DNA of 64,000 bases, taken from NCBI GenBank assembly GCA_027475525.1, contig JAMWFC010000082.1:3350115-3414114 (forward strand), in the 5' to 3' direction. Below are positions 23,656-34,363 of this stretch, piece after piece; the stretch's first letter is position 1, and each line of letters begins with the position of its first letter. The position numbers were made by a program, and so were the translations under genes. Below the pieces are notes generated by a model. That model did no database searches. It was not told the DNA's origin and saw nothing but the letters and a program-made list of their open reading frames with translations. Origin of the DNA: Macrolepiota albuminosa (lineage: Eukaryota > Basidiomycota > Agaricomycetes > Agaricales > Agaricaceae).

Positions 23656-24924
23656 ACTACTATCGTCACTACCCCCCAAACCTCTGTCCGGTTTAGCCGT
23701 CTGAGCCGCAAATTGTCGCCGCATATCATCAACAGGCGTTACACCCTCACACCCTTCAAAGGCTACTCCCTGGTTGTCAATTAACGACTCACCATGATCA
23801 TGCAAGTCCTGGTTGCGTATCCTCTGATAATTGACACGTTTATTCCAGTTGTCCACTAGGTGGACACATTGCACTACGCGTCATGGTCGTGTTTGCTCCT
23901 CAAGAATGTGGACTTCGTCCACCTCTTCCTTGATTGTAACTTGCTTACAAGGTGTTTTAACCTCCTGTACTGCAAGCAGTGCCTCAGCTGCCTCTGGCTC
24001 TGCCGGAGTTGTCGTCACAGTCTCTACCTCAGACAATGCCTGCTGAGGCACTCCGCTAACAATGCGTTGACGGTTTGCAGCGTTTTGACACCGAACATAG
24101 TCTTGCTGAGACTCATTAGCCTGACCACTCCGCTAACAATGCGTTGACGGTTTGCAGCGTTTTGACACCGAACATAGTCTTGCTGAGACTCATTAGCCTG
24201 ACAGGCGCATTGAGCAATTCCATTGCATCTGTGATTAATGGCGCTCATCGGCGCACACTCATCTCACATTCTACTGAGTCGGCTGGAGTAGCCGTTGAGA
24301 CTGCTGACCCTCGCGCCGCTTTGCGCTTAAGGTATTCCACTACTTTGAGTTCGAAGATGCGCACAAACAATTCGATGTATTCATTCAAATCTGCACGGGG
24401 TACATCGTGGCTCCTAGCAGCCAACAACTGTAAGTGCTTTACTACATAAAGCTGCAGACGCTTTCGTTTGATTCCTTCACGACTGATGGATATCGGTCCA
24501 ACACCAGCTGTAGCTGGATAGACAAGGTCAAATGCGACCTTTTGCTTTCCTCATCGTCTGAGGATTCCAGCTTGGATTCTAAGTCCATAACTCTCCTGAG
24601 GCCGTCATGCCTCACTTGCGGCTGTTTGCTGGCTTTTCTGTGCAACTCTGGAATTCCAGGCGCTGTTGACGCCTTTTCCAACCTTACGACCTCGTCGTCT
24701 TCCCTACTGACCACTATTGCTGGTCCTTGTGCCTGTCCTTGTGTCGTCATCAACGACGGTCCCGATTCAGTGGCAGCATCGGCCACATATTCCAAATGCC
24801 GTTCAGTAGGTGCAGTCCAGAATGGAGTACTATGCGCAAACGCGCTGCCTTGTACCAGTTCCGAGTACTGGGTAATATCCGGTTGACCCTCAGAATGAGC
24901 TGACGAGCTCTTGGGCAATACCGG
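23656..24924 (-). pseudogene. Gypsy-1 gag, middle part
   Basis: Acidic, Ser/Glu-rich coding region. It joins in frame with the N-terminal piece across the solo LTR at 24925-25934: the codon split at CCGG resumes with LPKSSSAHSEGQPD. A helical block (DLNEYIELFVRIFELKVVEY) lies near 24300-24390. Frame changes near 24460 and 24245, and a 77-bp duplication at 24049-24202, break it. Confidence 0.65.
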
Positions 24925-25934
24925 TGATAGGACCCTATACAGGTTAGGCGCATCAACGGCAGGCTCGGCACCGGCTCTGGGAACCTTGCCGCACTCGTCC
25001 CAAACTTAGCCCTATACAGGTTAGGCGCATCAACGGCAGGCTCGGCACCGGCTCTGGGAACCTTGCCGCACTCGTCCCAAACTTAGCGCACGTGTTCTAC
25101 CTATTTTAAGCCATTCCCGATGGCGGACATGGCAAGAAGCAGATCTGATCAATGATAGCGCCAACGGCAGCAGAATGACAACTGACAGATGGCATCAGTC
25201 ACTGATGACAGCGCTTGGCAAGAAGATTGATGATCTGTCAAAAACTGACAGACAGCTTGGCGTTTGACCTTGGCGGCTGACATCGCTTAGCACTCCCGAT
25301 TTGGCACCCGACACCACTTAGGTATGTTGATAGACAGAAGAATGATGGATTGATGGTTTAGCGTTGCGATCTGCTGCCTAGCACTGCTAAGGGTCTTAAA
25401 TGGACGGCAGGGATCTGAAACCGTTGGAGCTACCCCTTATAAAATTTTCTAGTTTACCGCTCTTTGGCCACTGGCGACGGCGAACTCTTTGTAGTATAAA
25501 AGTACTTACCAACTTGTACAATCATCATCAGACGAGTACAGAGTTTCCTGCTCCCCTTACTTCAGTCTCCCTTACGCTCAAAGTCTCATTTACGGTCGGC
25601 AACGTCGAACTTGTCGGCAGTTGCAGACTATTGCCAGCTTTTGACCTCTTTGCGCCTTGCAGCTACGGCAGGCATTACCGACGCTTAGACCTTGCTAAGC
25701 TGACCGTGTCCTTACCGCTCACTGTTGCTGTGTTCACTTACCACTTCTTCCTAGGCGCTTGGCCTTGGCGCTTTACACTTGCCGACCCCCTTACCGACTT
25801 TACCACATTTTTGTAGGCGCGTTCTCTGGGACCTGCCCGGAACTCCCTCATTACTTTAGCACGTCCAACGCATCCCTTTTGGTATGGTAACACTATAACT
25901 ATATTTGTTACTGACCAAACTTTGGGCGTCATCA
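24925..25934 (+). mobile_element. solo LTR of the Gypsy-2 family, plus orientation
   Basis: TGATAGGACCC...GGGCGTCATCA, flanked by CCGG on both sides (24921-24924 and 25935-25938). It is 1010 bp as given, but 24933-25086 is a 77-bp duplication, so the real length is about 933 bp. It carries the TATAAAA boxes seen in the Gypsy-2 LTRs. Confidence 0.9.
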
Positions 25935-26217
25935 CCGGATACATCAATGAAGGCATTTGGCTTGCTGGCAGCGACACTCCTGAAACCGCAGATCTCTCTC
26001 CTGGTTTACCACCAGGTCGTACAATGGACATCATCCATGATACAGATAGCCCACCAGGCATTCCAAAGCTCGCGCTGACCTCACGAGGTATCTTCTTGTC
26101 CCGCTTTGGCGGAGGTTGATATGCAGACGCGGATTGCATCTTCCCTACTTGATACACAGGTTGTTCATCTGTGTCTACAGCTGGGAAAAGGGGGTCTGGA
26201 TCAAGAGAACCAGTCAT
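25935..26217 (-). pseudogene. Gypsy-1 gag N-terminus
   Basis: ATG at 26217 lies 112 bp inside the 5' LTR. The encoded start (MTGSLDPDPLFPAVD) is Pro/Ser-rich and reads openly up to the solo LTR at 25934, beyond which it continues in frame at 24924. No motif is recognisable in this part. Confidence 0.65.
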
Positions 26218-26328
26218 GGAAACACGTTTTTGACGTGATGCCAATAGAGAATTGAGAGGTTTTGATGAGAGTTGCCTAGTTGGTAACAAGCCTAGAGTCT
26301 GAAGCCAATAGCAGAAGATTTAAAAAAA

Positions 26329-26501
26329 TGTAACCTTGGGTTACGCTTTAGAACTATCTGTGTGTATCACACAGTGCTAAATCAGACCGCAATATTGGAT
26401 TTGACTAGTACTTAGTGTGAAAACAAGATGTTGTCTTATGTAATACTATAGTAAATGATTATAGCATCGTTGACGCTATTAACACGGTTAACTCCGTTAC
26501 A
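26329..26501 (-). repeat. Gypsy-1 5' LTR (173 bp)
   Basis: TGTAACC...GTTACA, matching 12062-12234. It is followed by the target duplicate GCTGT (26502-26506) and then the continuation of the KDZ transposase. Confidence 0.9.
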
Positions 26502-26506
26502 GCTGT

Positions 26507-28028
26507 TGAAATGAGAGATGCAGCCATTCAATATTTCACCGAGCAATCTGTTGAAATATCAACGGATTTACTAACAAGCTGGGAAGCCAGAATAGCTAAG
26601 GCAGAAAGGCTCAGAGAGGAGGGAAACTGTAAAGCAATGGATATTCTGAAAGCTCGTACAATGACCTTCAATAGTAAGGCAGAAAGGCTCAGGAGGAGGG
26701 AAACTGTAAAGCAATGGATATTCTGAAAGCTCGTACAATGACCTTCAATAGAGGCAGCAGACAGTGGAAACCACTCAACGGATGTTGCAGCAACGGATAT
26801 TCATTCCTTCTGGATTCAACTTGCCCTTGACATTGAGGAGCAGCAGTAAGGTGTATTGCTGATGGCCCAACCTATCCCACTAATTGGAAGCTCAGAATTG
26901 CAATTCAGGACCAGGTTTGCCGTTTGAATTGGCATGCAAGCAATGATGATCGGCAAAAGGTTGAGGCGGAAAGAGAACTATTAAGGGTTTGACTCAATAT
27001 CCTTGCTGCTTCTCAGGACAGGAGCGGGTTTATTGCTAGTGGAAGGCAGACTGCGCCCCTGGAACTGGATGAAGTTCCCGGAGCCTTTGATGACAATGAA
27101 ATGGCAGAAGATGGACAGCCAGCGGATCCACTGGTACCACTGGCAGATACCCTTGGACCAACGGATGTAGTTGTTCCAGAAGATTTTGAAAACTCCTTGC
27201 GGATCCACTGGTACCACTGGCAGATACCCTTGGACCAACGGATGTAGTTGTTCCAGAAGATTTTGAAAACTCCTTCCATCTATGATCATGAGTAATGTCT
27301 CACCATTAACAATGATAGAGCGCAATCTGCGCTTGATTCAAATTGAAAGGCTCCTGCAAGCTCTTCAGGAATTCATTGCAGAGAAATCATTCCTATATTC
27401 TCACGTCGTCCGGGTCGCCCCAAGCAAGAATGTGAAAACTCGAGCTCACACATCTCTTCAAAAAATCCAGGCCTCAATCCTGGTGAAGGCTCGTGCCTAT
27501 GCACGATGCCGCAGTGCGCTGCTGTGACTGGGATTGGACCCCAGCATTCAGAGAAAGTATCTGGTTCTACAGAAAGCAGATATGAATGCAAGCACAGCTA
27601 TATGAGATCCCAACATTCCTGGTTCATCAAGGATCAAGGTATCTTGGATATAGCACTCTAATTCTGATACCGAAAATGAATCTGCAACTATTTCTGAATG
27701 TGAGTCCTTGTTACCATTTCCATTATCATTACATCTGTTTGTGAACATATCTCTTCAGTTAATCATGTTCATTATCTATGTGCTAGAGCACAACGCAACA
27801 GATGGACAGAGGAATGTCAGCTTGTCATGAGTGAAATGGAGTGGACAGTGTGGTATTTCTTCAACCAGGCAGATATTTGGTCGAAGCATGGTATGTCAGT
27901 GAAGAAAAGAGGTCTCCAGTCATATGCCCACAAAAAGGTGGCCATGTAGCAAGAATTGGCCTCAATTGTAAATTTAGGCGGGTGCTTCCTGATTTTATTT
28001 CCCCCCAAACTGCAAGAGATCCAATGTG
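26507..28028 (+). pseudogene. KDZ-1 transposase, 3' part
   Basis: Continues the gene interrupted at 12061. Recognisable blocks are the helix MRDAAIQYFTEQ, the GTAAGG intron near 26849, the C-terminal block with KNVKTRA and KARAYARCRSALL, and a final exon after a GTGAGT intron near 27701. Damage: a 19-bp deletion near 26747 relative to KDZ-2, TGA after CRSALL (shared with KDZ-2), TGA near 27605 and TAG near 27650 (both absent from KDZ-2), and three duplications (26597, 27122, 28100) that are probably assembly artefacts. Confidence 0.85.
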
Positions 28029-28039
28029 AAAATGGTGGA

Positions 28040-28115
28040 TACAGAGACAGATTGATGTGACGGATGCAGCGACGGATTGATGTGACAGATGCAGAGACAG
28101 ATTGAACTGACGGAT
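28040..28115 (+). repeat. 25-bp minisatellite, three units
   Basis: Units of the form CAGAGACAGATTGATGTGACG..., period 25, with alternating ACAG and ACGG variants. The same array lies just after the transposase in KDZ-2 (about 34276-34350, reversed). The motif GACGGAT recurs throughout the element. Confidence 0.7.
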
Positions 28116-28339
28116 CCAGAACTTTATTATAGCTTGCTGCCATGGGCGGATCAGAACGGATTTGTGACAGTCACGTGATTGAACTGACGGATCCAGAACT
28201 TTATTATAGCTTGCTGCCATGGGCGGATCAGAACGGATTTGTGACAGTCACGTGCAATGGAATTGTTGAAAATCACTTTTGTTTACAAGGCCCAAAAATC
28301 TGATACATAGCAGTATCCGCTTCTACAAGCAACAGTGCA

Positions 28340-29247
28340 ATGCCATCTACCTCTGTACCACACAGTATCATGTCCCAAGCTACTGTACTAGAAAATTTGC
28401 AAGAGGTTGTTGACTATATTGAGTCGCGCCTCATTGCAGCACTTTCCATATTTGGCAATCTTGTGCCAAGTCTTGAAGCGGAAGAGGCATGGATTATCCA
28501 GCATCTAGACAAGGAGTTGGTAAGATAACTTTAAAATGTGTAAATATATTATGATCTGAATGTGGGCCATAGAACTTTGTATTGTCATATCTGGGGGCAG
28601 CATCATTGAATAATGTGGTCTGCAATGTCCCAGACATTATCAAAAGCATGAGCCGATTTTTCCCCCTCCAAAATCAGCAAACTTTGCCCACAGAGATCCT
28701 GGAGTTTGTTGATGGCCATCAAGGTCTTATCAGAAATCTGTACGGCTGTGATTGGTGGAACCACATTGGCCGAGAGGATGTTCAGGTCTTAAGCAATGAA
28801 ACACTGGAGCATTGCCTTCTCGTACATCAGCAAGGCTTCCACTCTGTTGAAAGCTTCTTGGCATGCAACCACCGGCCGCCCATAACATTGCCATCTGCTG
28901 ATGGATTGGTGTCCATCCCACCACCAGATGATTTGCTTCGTGTGTTTGCAGGTAGCGGATCTGCCAGGGGCCACCAGTGGACGCTTTGAGCCCTAGACAA
29001 GTGGCAGTCGCTTGATAGGATGGAACATGTCCCAACGGCCAACAATATGATCCACCTGTTTGCTGGCAGCAAGTTCGTTGCTGCTTCCGTTGTTACTTCT
29101 GTTGCCAGGTCCGTGGATCCTGCTCAGACGGGCCAATTGACAGGCATCAAGTCCCATACCAACAGTATTGATGGTGAGCAGCCTGACCCTCAAGACTGCC
29201 TCTCCATGGCCCATCTTACTACTCTCCCCGATGTCGACTCTCCCTAA
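28340..29247 (+). CDS. KDZ-1 accessory gene D
   Basis: Three exons on canonical splice sites: 28340-28519, 28573-28951 and 28997-29247, with introns of 53 and 45 bp. The protein starts MPSTSVPHSIMSQ and is mostly helical. It includes YGCDWWNHIGREDVQVLSN and later MEHVPTANNMIHLFAGSK. No domain is recognised. It lies downstream of the transposase in the same direction and has a near-identical copy in KDZ-2 (33223-34130). It may continue into gene E; I could not find a convincing splice between them. Confidence 0.65.
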
Positions 29248-29256
29248 TGGCCATCC

Positions 29257-29986
29257 TTGACGCATATCGAACCCTCAAACCCACAACATCCATTCCACCA
29301 CCTCTACAGTCAGAGTAAACCTGGACTGGTGTATGGCCCTACAATGGAACCCTCTTACATGGTGGTTCAACCAGCATCCCAACTTCCTTCTGCTCCAGCA
29401 GCTCATATCTGCCAGACATTCACGGAGCTGGGGGAAACTGACGACGACCAGGTGGATATCCCTAATCCATCCATTAGTGACCCTGACTTAGAGGGTATCC
29501 CTCCTGCGGAAGAGCAGATGGATGATGATTCTTTGCCTCCTTTGTTCATTCCTGTGGCAGAGGAGACGGCAGATGATGATTTGCTGCCTTTGTTCATTCC
29601 CACGGAAGAGCAGATGGATGACAATTCTTTGCCTCCTTTGTTCATTCCTGCAGCAGAGCAAATGGATGACAATTCTTTGCCTCTTTTGTTCATTCCTGCG
29701 GCAGAGGAGATGGAAGACAATGATTTGCCGCCCTTGTTCATTCCCAAAACGGTGGCAGCCAGTGATGGCGGACAAACGGAAGTCCAGAGGGGCAGACGTA
29801 TGGTGAGCAAGGATGAGGAAAACCTTCCACTGCTATTTTTTGTGACGGCAGAACAGATGGATGGAGCCAATGACAAAGAAAATCTTCCACCACTTTTTGA
29901 TGTAATGGCTCTTCAATCCCAGTCTTCCCCCTTCCAACAATCTCCTTCTCCAACTCTACCTACTGGTAACAATGTCTAGGAGTGGG
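29257..29986 (+). pseudogene. KDZ-1 accessory gene E, 5' part, interrupted by KDZ-2
   Basis: Acidic, Pro-rich protein with five imperfect repeats of about 17 residues built on EEQMDDDSLPPLFIPA. The likely start is ATG at 29344 or an upstream exon. The frame is cut at GGAGTGGG (29979-29986), the target duplicate of KDZ-2. After KDZ-2 and Gypsy-2, the gene resumes at 45753-45775 and 57566-58034. Confidence 0.7.
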
Positions 29987-30377
29987 CACATAGAGACATC
30001 ACAACAGTACGTGGCATCAGCCCACGACTAAAAGCCTCTTCCAGTGGCGGACGTCATGGCATGAATCAACCCTCCTCGAGGTTCCCCACTTCCCTCCCCT
30101 CTCCCTTCCTCCCCGCAATAACTCGAGGCTGCGTGCCTCCCCTTCCCTCCTTTTCCCACCCCCGACGCCAGCATACGTCCACAAAAGGGCCCCGCAGACC
30201 TACGCAGGCCTACGCAAGCCACCAGCAGACATCCACGCAGACCTATATCGACCCACTCAAACCTACGCAGGCCCTCCCAGGCCTGCGCAGGGCACCAGCG
30301 GACATCTGCAGAGGCCTATGCAGGTCCACAGGGGCTGGTTGGACCAAAGAAAAAGAAACATTGACTTGCCCATTGTA

Positions 30378-30460
30378 TGCCTGTGGGGGGGAATCGAACC
30401 CCCAGCCTTGGGTAGGCCTCCAGCAACGGAACGCACATTTAACCGTTGCACCACAGGTCC
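30378..30460 (-). repeat. tRNA-like module, 83-nt type
   Basis: On the minus strand it has a box A-like TGGTGCAACGG and a perfect box B (GGTTCGATTCC), ends in ACAGGCA, and has a long variable arm. Copies are at 45042-45124 and 60172-60254. The acceptor stem is only partly paired, so it is a tRNA-derived SINE head or fossil rather than a working tRNA. Confidence 0.6.
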
Positions 30461-30759
30461 GTTACCAATGGATAGAGTCAAAGGTCAGATAACACAATGA
30501 GCGGACGTTCACCTATGTCCCCGCAGGTCCCCGTATGGATATTTTGAGGTGGAAGGGGGGTGGCATACCTCGCAAAAGAGGTTTCTTGGCTTGAAAGGGA
30601 TGTTGGCATCATCTGCCATCAGCTGGCATCCATCGGCATCCGTTTACATCCGTCGGGCATCCGTCGACATCCGTCCATGTCCGTCGGACATCCGTCGGCA
30701 ATCACGGGAATCCGTCGGCAACCCTCGGCATCGTCCGGCATCAGGGCAGGAGAGAAGGA

Positions 30760-31070
30760 AAGGGGGTGCGTGGGCATCCGCCGCATGGGGTGGTGTCTCG
30801 GAGAGCGTGGGGGGTGGCAGAAGAGGGATGGGGGTGGGGAGAAAGAGGGGGAAGGGGGAAGGGGAGGGGGAGGAGCCGGAGAGCGTGGGGGTGGCAGAAG
30901 AGGGATGGGGGTGGGGAGAAAGAGGGGAAGGGGGAAGGGGAGGGGGAGGAGCGTGAGTGTACCAGCGGACGTCAGGTCAGGGAGGAGGAGGGAGGGGGGG
31001 TGTATGTGGCGTATGGGGGTGGCGTGTGAGGTAGTGTGGGGAGAAAGAGGGGGAAGGGCAGAAGAGGGTG
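30760..31070 (+). repeat. G-rich purine tract with a 78-bp tandem copy
   Basis: About 300 bp of almost pure G/A on this strand, with many runs of four to six G, so G-quadruplex or triplex structure is possible. GGAGAGCGTGGG begins at 30800 and again at 30878; the second unit has two G fewer. The matching right repeat (about 44440-44700) has the block once, as pyrimidines. Confidence 0.65.
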
Positions 31071-31477
31071 CGTGAGTGTCCGCTGTCCGCTGGCATGCCA
31101 GCGGACGGTAGCGGATGTCGGCATGTGACCCATGAAATATCAATGTATCAATATTCCATGGTACCACAGGCGCTTACCAAAAGTCAGTATTGTACAGAAT
31201 TTGATTGGATAGTGTTATCAATTTTTACTTGTAGTAAATTGACAGAGGGTGGAAGGGAATGCAGCAGTATAAAAAGACACCATAAAATTACAACCTTATT
31301 TTGTTTATCATACTGTGTAGTAACTAACAATTAATTCAAAACTCTAGAAATTACTGAAGCAGGTATAGGATGGAGGACTTGACGCATGAGATCATTCCAG
31401 TTCACAGGAACTGGAATGACCAGATGCGTCAGGTCATCCACTAGCCGACCTCAGCAGCCTGCTGCTATTATATAATG

Positions 31478-31557
31478 TGCACTAGCGGGAGTCGAACCCG
31501 CCTCTTGCGCACAACATGAAATATCAATGTATCAATATTCCATTGTACCACAGGCGC
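31478..31557 (-). repeat. tRNA-like module, 80-nt type
   Basis: On the minus strand GCGCCTGTGGTACAATGG (box A) ends in a T arm GCGGGTTCGACTCCCGC (box B) and TAGTGCA. A truncated copy without box B lies at about 31127-31176. The T arm is perfectly paired; the acceptor stem pairs for only about four positions. Nine further modules of this type, of 79-80 nt, occur in the terminal repeats of KDZ-1 and KDZ-2. Confidence 0.65.
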
Positions 31558-31767
31558 TTACTACAAGTATTGAATTGACAATGTTAGACTGATACTTTTT
31601 TACATCATAGCTTACTACAAGTCAGTCAATTTTTACTTTTGGTAAATTGACAGGGGGTGGAAGGGGTCCGCTGAAGTGGTATCTTGTACATGGACGGATC
31701 CAAGAATTTACCGCCACTGATTCATCTGTAGACTGATAATTATTTACATCATAGCACTGTTCAGTAA

Positions 31768-31846
31768 GCATCCGTGGTGTAGTGGAATATTCTCAATTGG
31801 TATTCCTTGTATCTTGCAGTAGGTGGGTTCGACTCCCACTAGTGCA
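31768..31846 (+). repeat. tRNA-like module, 79-nt type, pointing inward
   Basis: GCATCCGTGGTGTAGTGG, then a T arm GTGGGTTCGACTCCCAC and TAGTGCA. The 5' part resembles tRNA-Gly (GTGGTGTAGTGG), but the acceptor is poorly paired. The corresponding copy in KDZ-1 is at 58265-58343 on the minus strand. It is the innermost module of the terminal repeat. Confidence 0.6.
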
Positions 31847-32076
31847 TTGACATCAAACTGTTGAGAATTTTTGACTACACACAGAACATTAGACTGAACG
31901 GATCAACTTCATAATGCTAGCATTTTACTTGTAGTAAATTGATTGTGTAATCATTGAATAGTGTGTAGTTTTTTCCGTCCATGAGAGTAGCATAACGGAT
32001 CAAAACAACTGGACGGTTAATCTTAACGAAAAATAACCAACGGAAAAGCCATGAATTATAGTAACTAACAATTAAA

Positions 32077-33213
32077 TCACTCGTCCGATATGTATTCCTC
32101 CTCTTCATTAGATCCATGTAATGCATCTGAGGCCCAGAAATCCTCATCAAGCAGGTAGTCTGCAGTCAAAAATGCAAAGTCCTCCGGTGTATATGGCCCC
32201 TGAGGTCTGGTAAGTGTGATGTCTTCATAGTTTGCTCTCAGGCATGACGATGAAGATGGTGAGGGTGACTCTGACATATCAACGGACACATCATCAGTAC
32301 GATCAGCTCGATTTAAAGGGCCAATGGGCCTACATCGACCATGTTTTGCTCTAGCGCGAAATTCTTGTTCTGTTGAAATAAATTAACTATGATTACCAGT
32401 GCCAAATTATAACTCACGTTGTTGATACAATTCGCTAATTCTTCTCTTATCCTCGTGTCGAGTCATACGTGTCTCATATTCCTCCCACTCCCGGACATTG
32501 TTACCAGTAGGTAGGGTTGGAGAAGGAGATTGTTGGAAGGGGGAAGACTGGGATTGAAGAGCCATTACATCAAAAAGCGGTGGAAGATTTTCTTCGTCAT
32601 TGGCTCCTTCCGTCTGTTCTGCCGTCACAAGAAATAGCAGCGGAAGGTTTTCCCCGTCCTTGCTCGCCATACGTCCGCCCCTCCGGACTTCCATTTGTCG
32701 GCCGTCACCGGCCGCCGCCGTTTTGGGAATGAACAAGGGCGGCAAATCATCGTCTTTCATCTCCTCTGCCGCAGGAATGAACAAAGCAGGCAAAGAATCG
32801 TCGTCCATCTGCTCTGCCGCAGGAATGAACAAAGGAGGCAAAGAATTGTCGTCCATCTGCTCTTCTGCGGGAATGAACAAAGGCGGCAAATCGTCATCTG
32901 CTGTCTCCTCTGCCACAGGAATGAACAAAGGAGGCAAAGAATCGTCATCCATCTGCTCTTCCGCAGGAGGGATACCCTCTAAGTCAGGGTCACTAATGGA
33001 TGGATTAGGGATATCCACCTGGTCGTCGTCAGTTTCCCCCAGCTCCGTGAATGTCTGGCAGATATGAGCTGCTGGAGCAGAAGGAAGTTGGGATGCTGGT
33101 TGAACCACCATGTAAGAGGGTTCCATTGTAGGGCCATACACCAGTCCAGGTTTACTCTGACTGTAGAGGTGGTGGAATGGATATTGTGGGTTTGAGGGTT
33201 CGATATGCGTCAA
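32077..33213 (-). CDS. KDZ-2 accessory gene E (acidic LPPLFIP-repeat protein)
   Basis: Exons 33213-32418 and 32369-32077 with a 48-bp intron (GTGAGT...ACAG) that joins in frame. Five repeats of about 17 residues (EEQMDDDSLPPLFIPA type) make the first half strongly acidic. The second half is charged (EWEEYETRMTRHEDKRR) and ends in an acidic tail (SNEEEEYISDE). No known domain; an interaction or activation-type surface is only a guess. The start is uncertain: the frame opens without ATG and the first Met would be near 33126, or an exon of gene D is spliced to it. It is intact here and broken in KDZ-1. Confidence 0.65.
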
Positions 33214-33222
33214 GGATGGCCA

Positions 33223-34130
33223 TTAGGGAGAGTTGACATCGGGGAGAGTAGTAAGATGGGCCATGGAGAGGCAGTCTTGAGGGTCAGGCTGCTCATCATC
33301 AATACTGTTGGTATGGGACTCGATGCCTGTCAATTGGCCTGTCCGAGCAGGATCCACGGACCTCGCAACGGAACTAACAACAGAAGCAGCAACGGACTTG
33401 CTGCCAGCAAACAGACGGATCATATCGTTGGCCGTTGGGACATGTTCCATCCTATCAAGCGACTGCCACTTGTCTAGGGCTCAAAGCGTCCACTGGTGGC
33501 CCTTGGCAGATCCGCTACCTGCAAACACACGAAGCAAATCATCTGGTGGTGGGATGGACACCAATCCATCAGCAGATGGCAATGTTATGGGCGGCCGGTG
33601 GTTGCATGCCAAGAAGCTTTCAACAGAGTGGAAGCCTTGCTGATGTACGAGAAGGCAATGCTCCAGTGTTTCATTGCTTAAGACCTGAACATCCTCTCGG
33701 CCAATGTGGTTCCACCAATCACAGCCGTACAGATTTCTGATAAGACCTTGATGGCCATCAACAAACTCCAGGATCTCTGTGGGCAAAGTTTGCTGATTTT
33801 GGAGGGGGAAAAATCGGCTCATGCTTTTGATAATGTCTGGGACATTGCAGACCACATTATTCAATGATGCTGCCCCCAGATATGACAATACAAAGTTCTA
33901 TGGCCCACATTCAGATCATAATATATTTACACATTTTAAAGTTATCTTACCAACTCCTTGTCTAGATGCTGGATAATCCATGCCTCTTCCGCTTCAAGAC
34001 TTGGCACAAGATTGCCAAATATGGAAAGTGCTGCAATGAGGCGCGACTCAATATAGTCAACAACCTCTTGCAAATTTTCTAGTACAGTAGCTTGGGACAT
34101 GATACTGTGTGGTACAGAGGTAGATGGCAT
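33223..34130 (-). CDS. KDZ-2 accessory gene D
   Basis: Exons 34130-33951, 33897-33519 and 33473-33223. Introns of 53 and 45 bp have GT-AG borders, with phases 0 and 1 that keep the frame. The protein of about 270 residues is helical with Trp-rich YGCDWWNHIGRE and a loop of Pro (ITLPSADGLVSIPPPDD). I recognise no family. It follows the transposase in the same direction, 233 bp from its stop. Both copies in the window keep the frame, which argues that it is a real transposon gene. Confidence 0.7.
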
Positions 34131-34363
34131 TGCACTGTTGCTTGTAGAAGTGGATACTGCTATGTATCAGATTTTAGGGCCTTGTAAACAAAAGTGATTT
34201 TCAACAATTCCATTGCACGTGACTGTCACAAATCCGTTCTGATCCGCCCATGGCAGCAAGCTATAATAAAGTTCTGGATCCGTCAGTTCAATCCGTCTCT
34301 GCATCTGTCACATCAATCCGTCGCTGCATCCATCACATCAATCCGTCTCTGCATCCACCATTT

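Larger units (their letters stand above)
12062..26501 (-). mobile_element. Gypsy-1: chromodomain Ty3/gypsy retrotransposon with a third ORF
   Basis: Two 173-bp LTRs (12062-12234 and 26329-26501, TGTAAC...GTTACA) flank gag, pol and an extra ORF, all on the minus strand. The 5-bp duplication GCTGT (12057-12061 and 26502-26506) fits exactly into the KDZ transposase, as the uninterrupted copy in KDZ-2 shows. Order from the 5' LTR: gag, CCHC knuckle, protease, RT, RNase H, integrase, chromodomain, ORF3. Three solo LTRs interrupt it (24925-25934, 22818-23655, 13578-14514); without them and the 77-bp duplications it is about 11.3 kb. Several in-frame TGA codons and an RT active-site change make it inactive as read. 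I see no clear tRNA primer-binding site next to the 5' LTR. Confidence 0.9.
29987..31880 (+). repeat. KDZ-2 left terminal inverted repeat
   Basis: Inverted relative to 42509-45752. After the terminal 30 bp it lacks about 270 bp present in the right repeat (junction at GGCATCAGCCC). Content from the end inward: a Pol III-box tRNA-like module (30378-30460, minus), a block full of CATCCGTCGG-type motifs (30600-30750), a G-rich purine tract (30760-31070), then 80-nt tRNA-like modules. No real gene; frames across 30549-31167 are low-complexity. Confidence 0.8.

Noticed and set aside
13578..25934. A 12-kb transposon with 0.95-kb terminal inverted repeats
   Set aside because: The two ends are inverted copies of the Gypsy-2 LTR, but each has its own 4-bp duplication (CCGG; ACGC/ATGC), and Gypsy-1 reading frames continue across both. 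They are two independent solo LTRs.
30549..31167. Overlapping frames in all directions, up to 182 codons
   Set aside because: Low-complexity purine/pyrimidine sequence of the terminal repeat; the encoded chains are Gly/Arg/Glu or Pro/Leu/Ser runs without domains.
31768..31846. A functional tRNA gene
   Set aside because: Box A, box B and the T arm are good, but the acceptor stem pairs poorly and the same sequence recurs in transposon ends.
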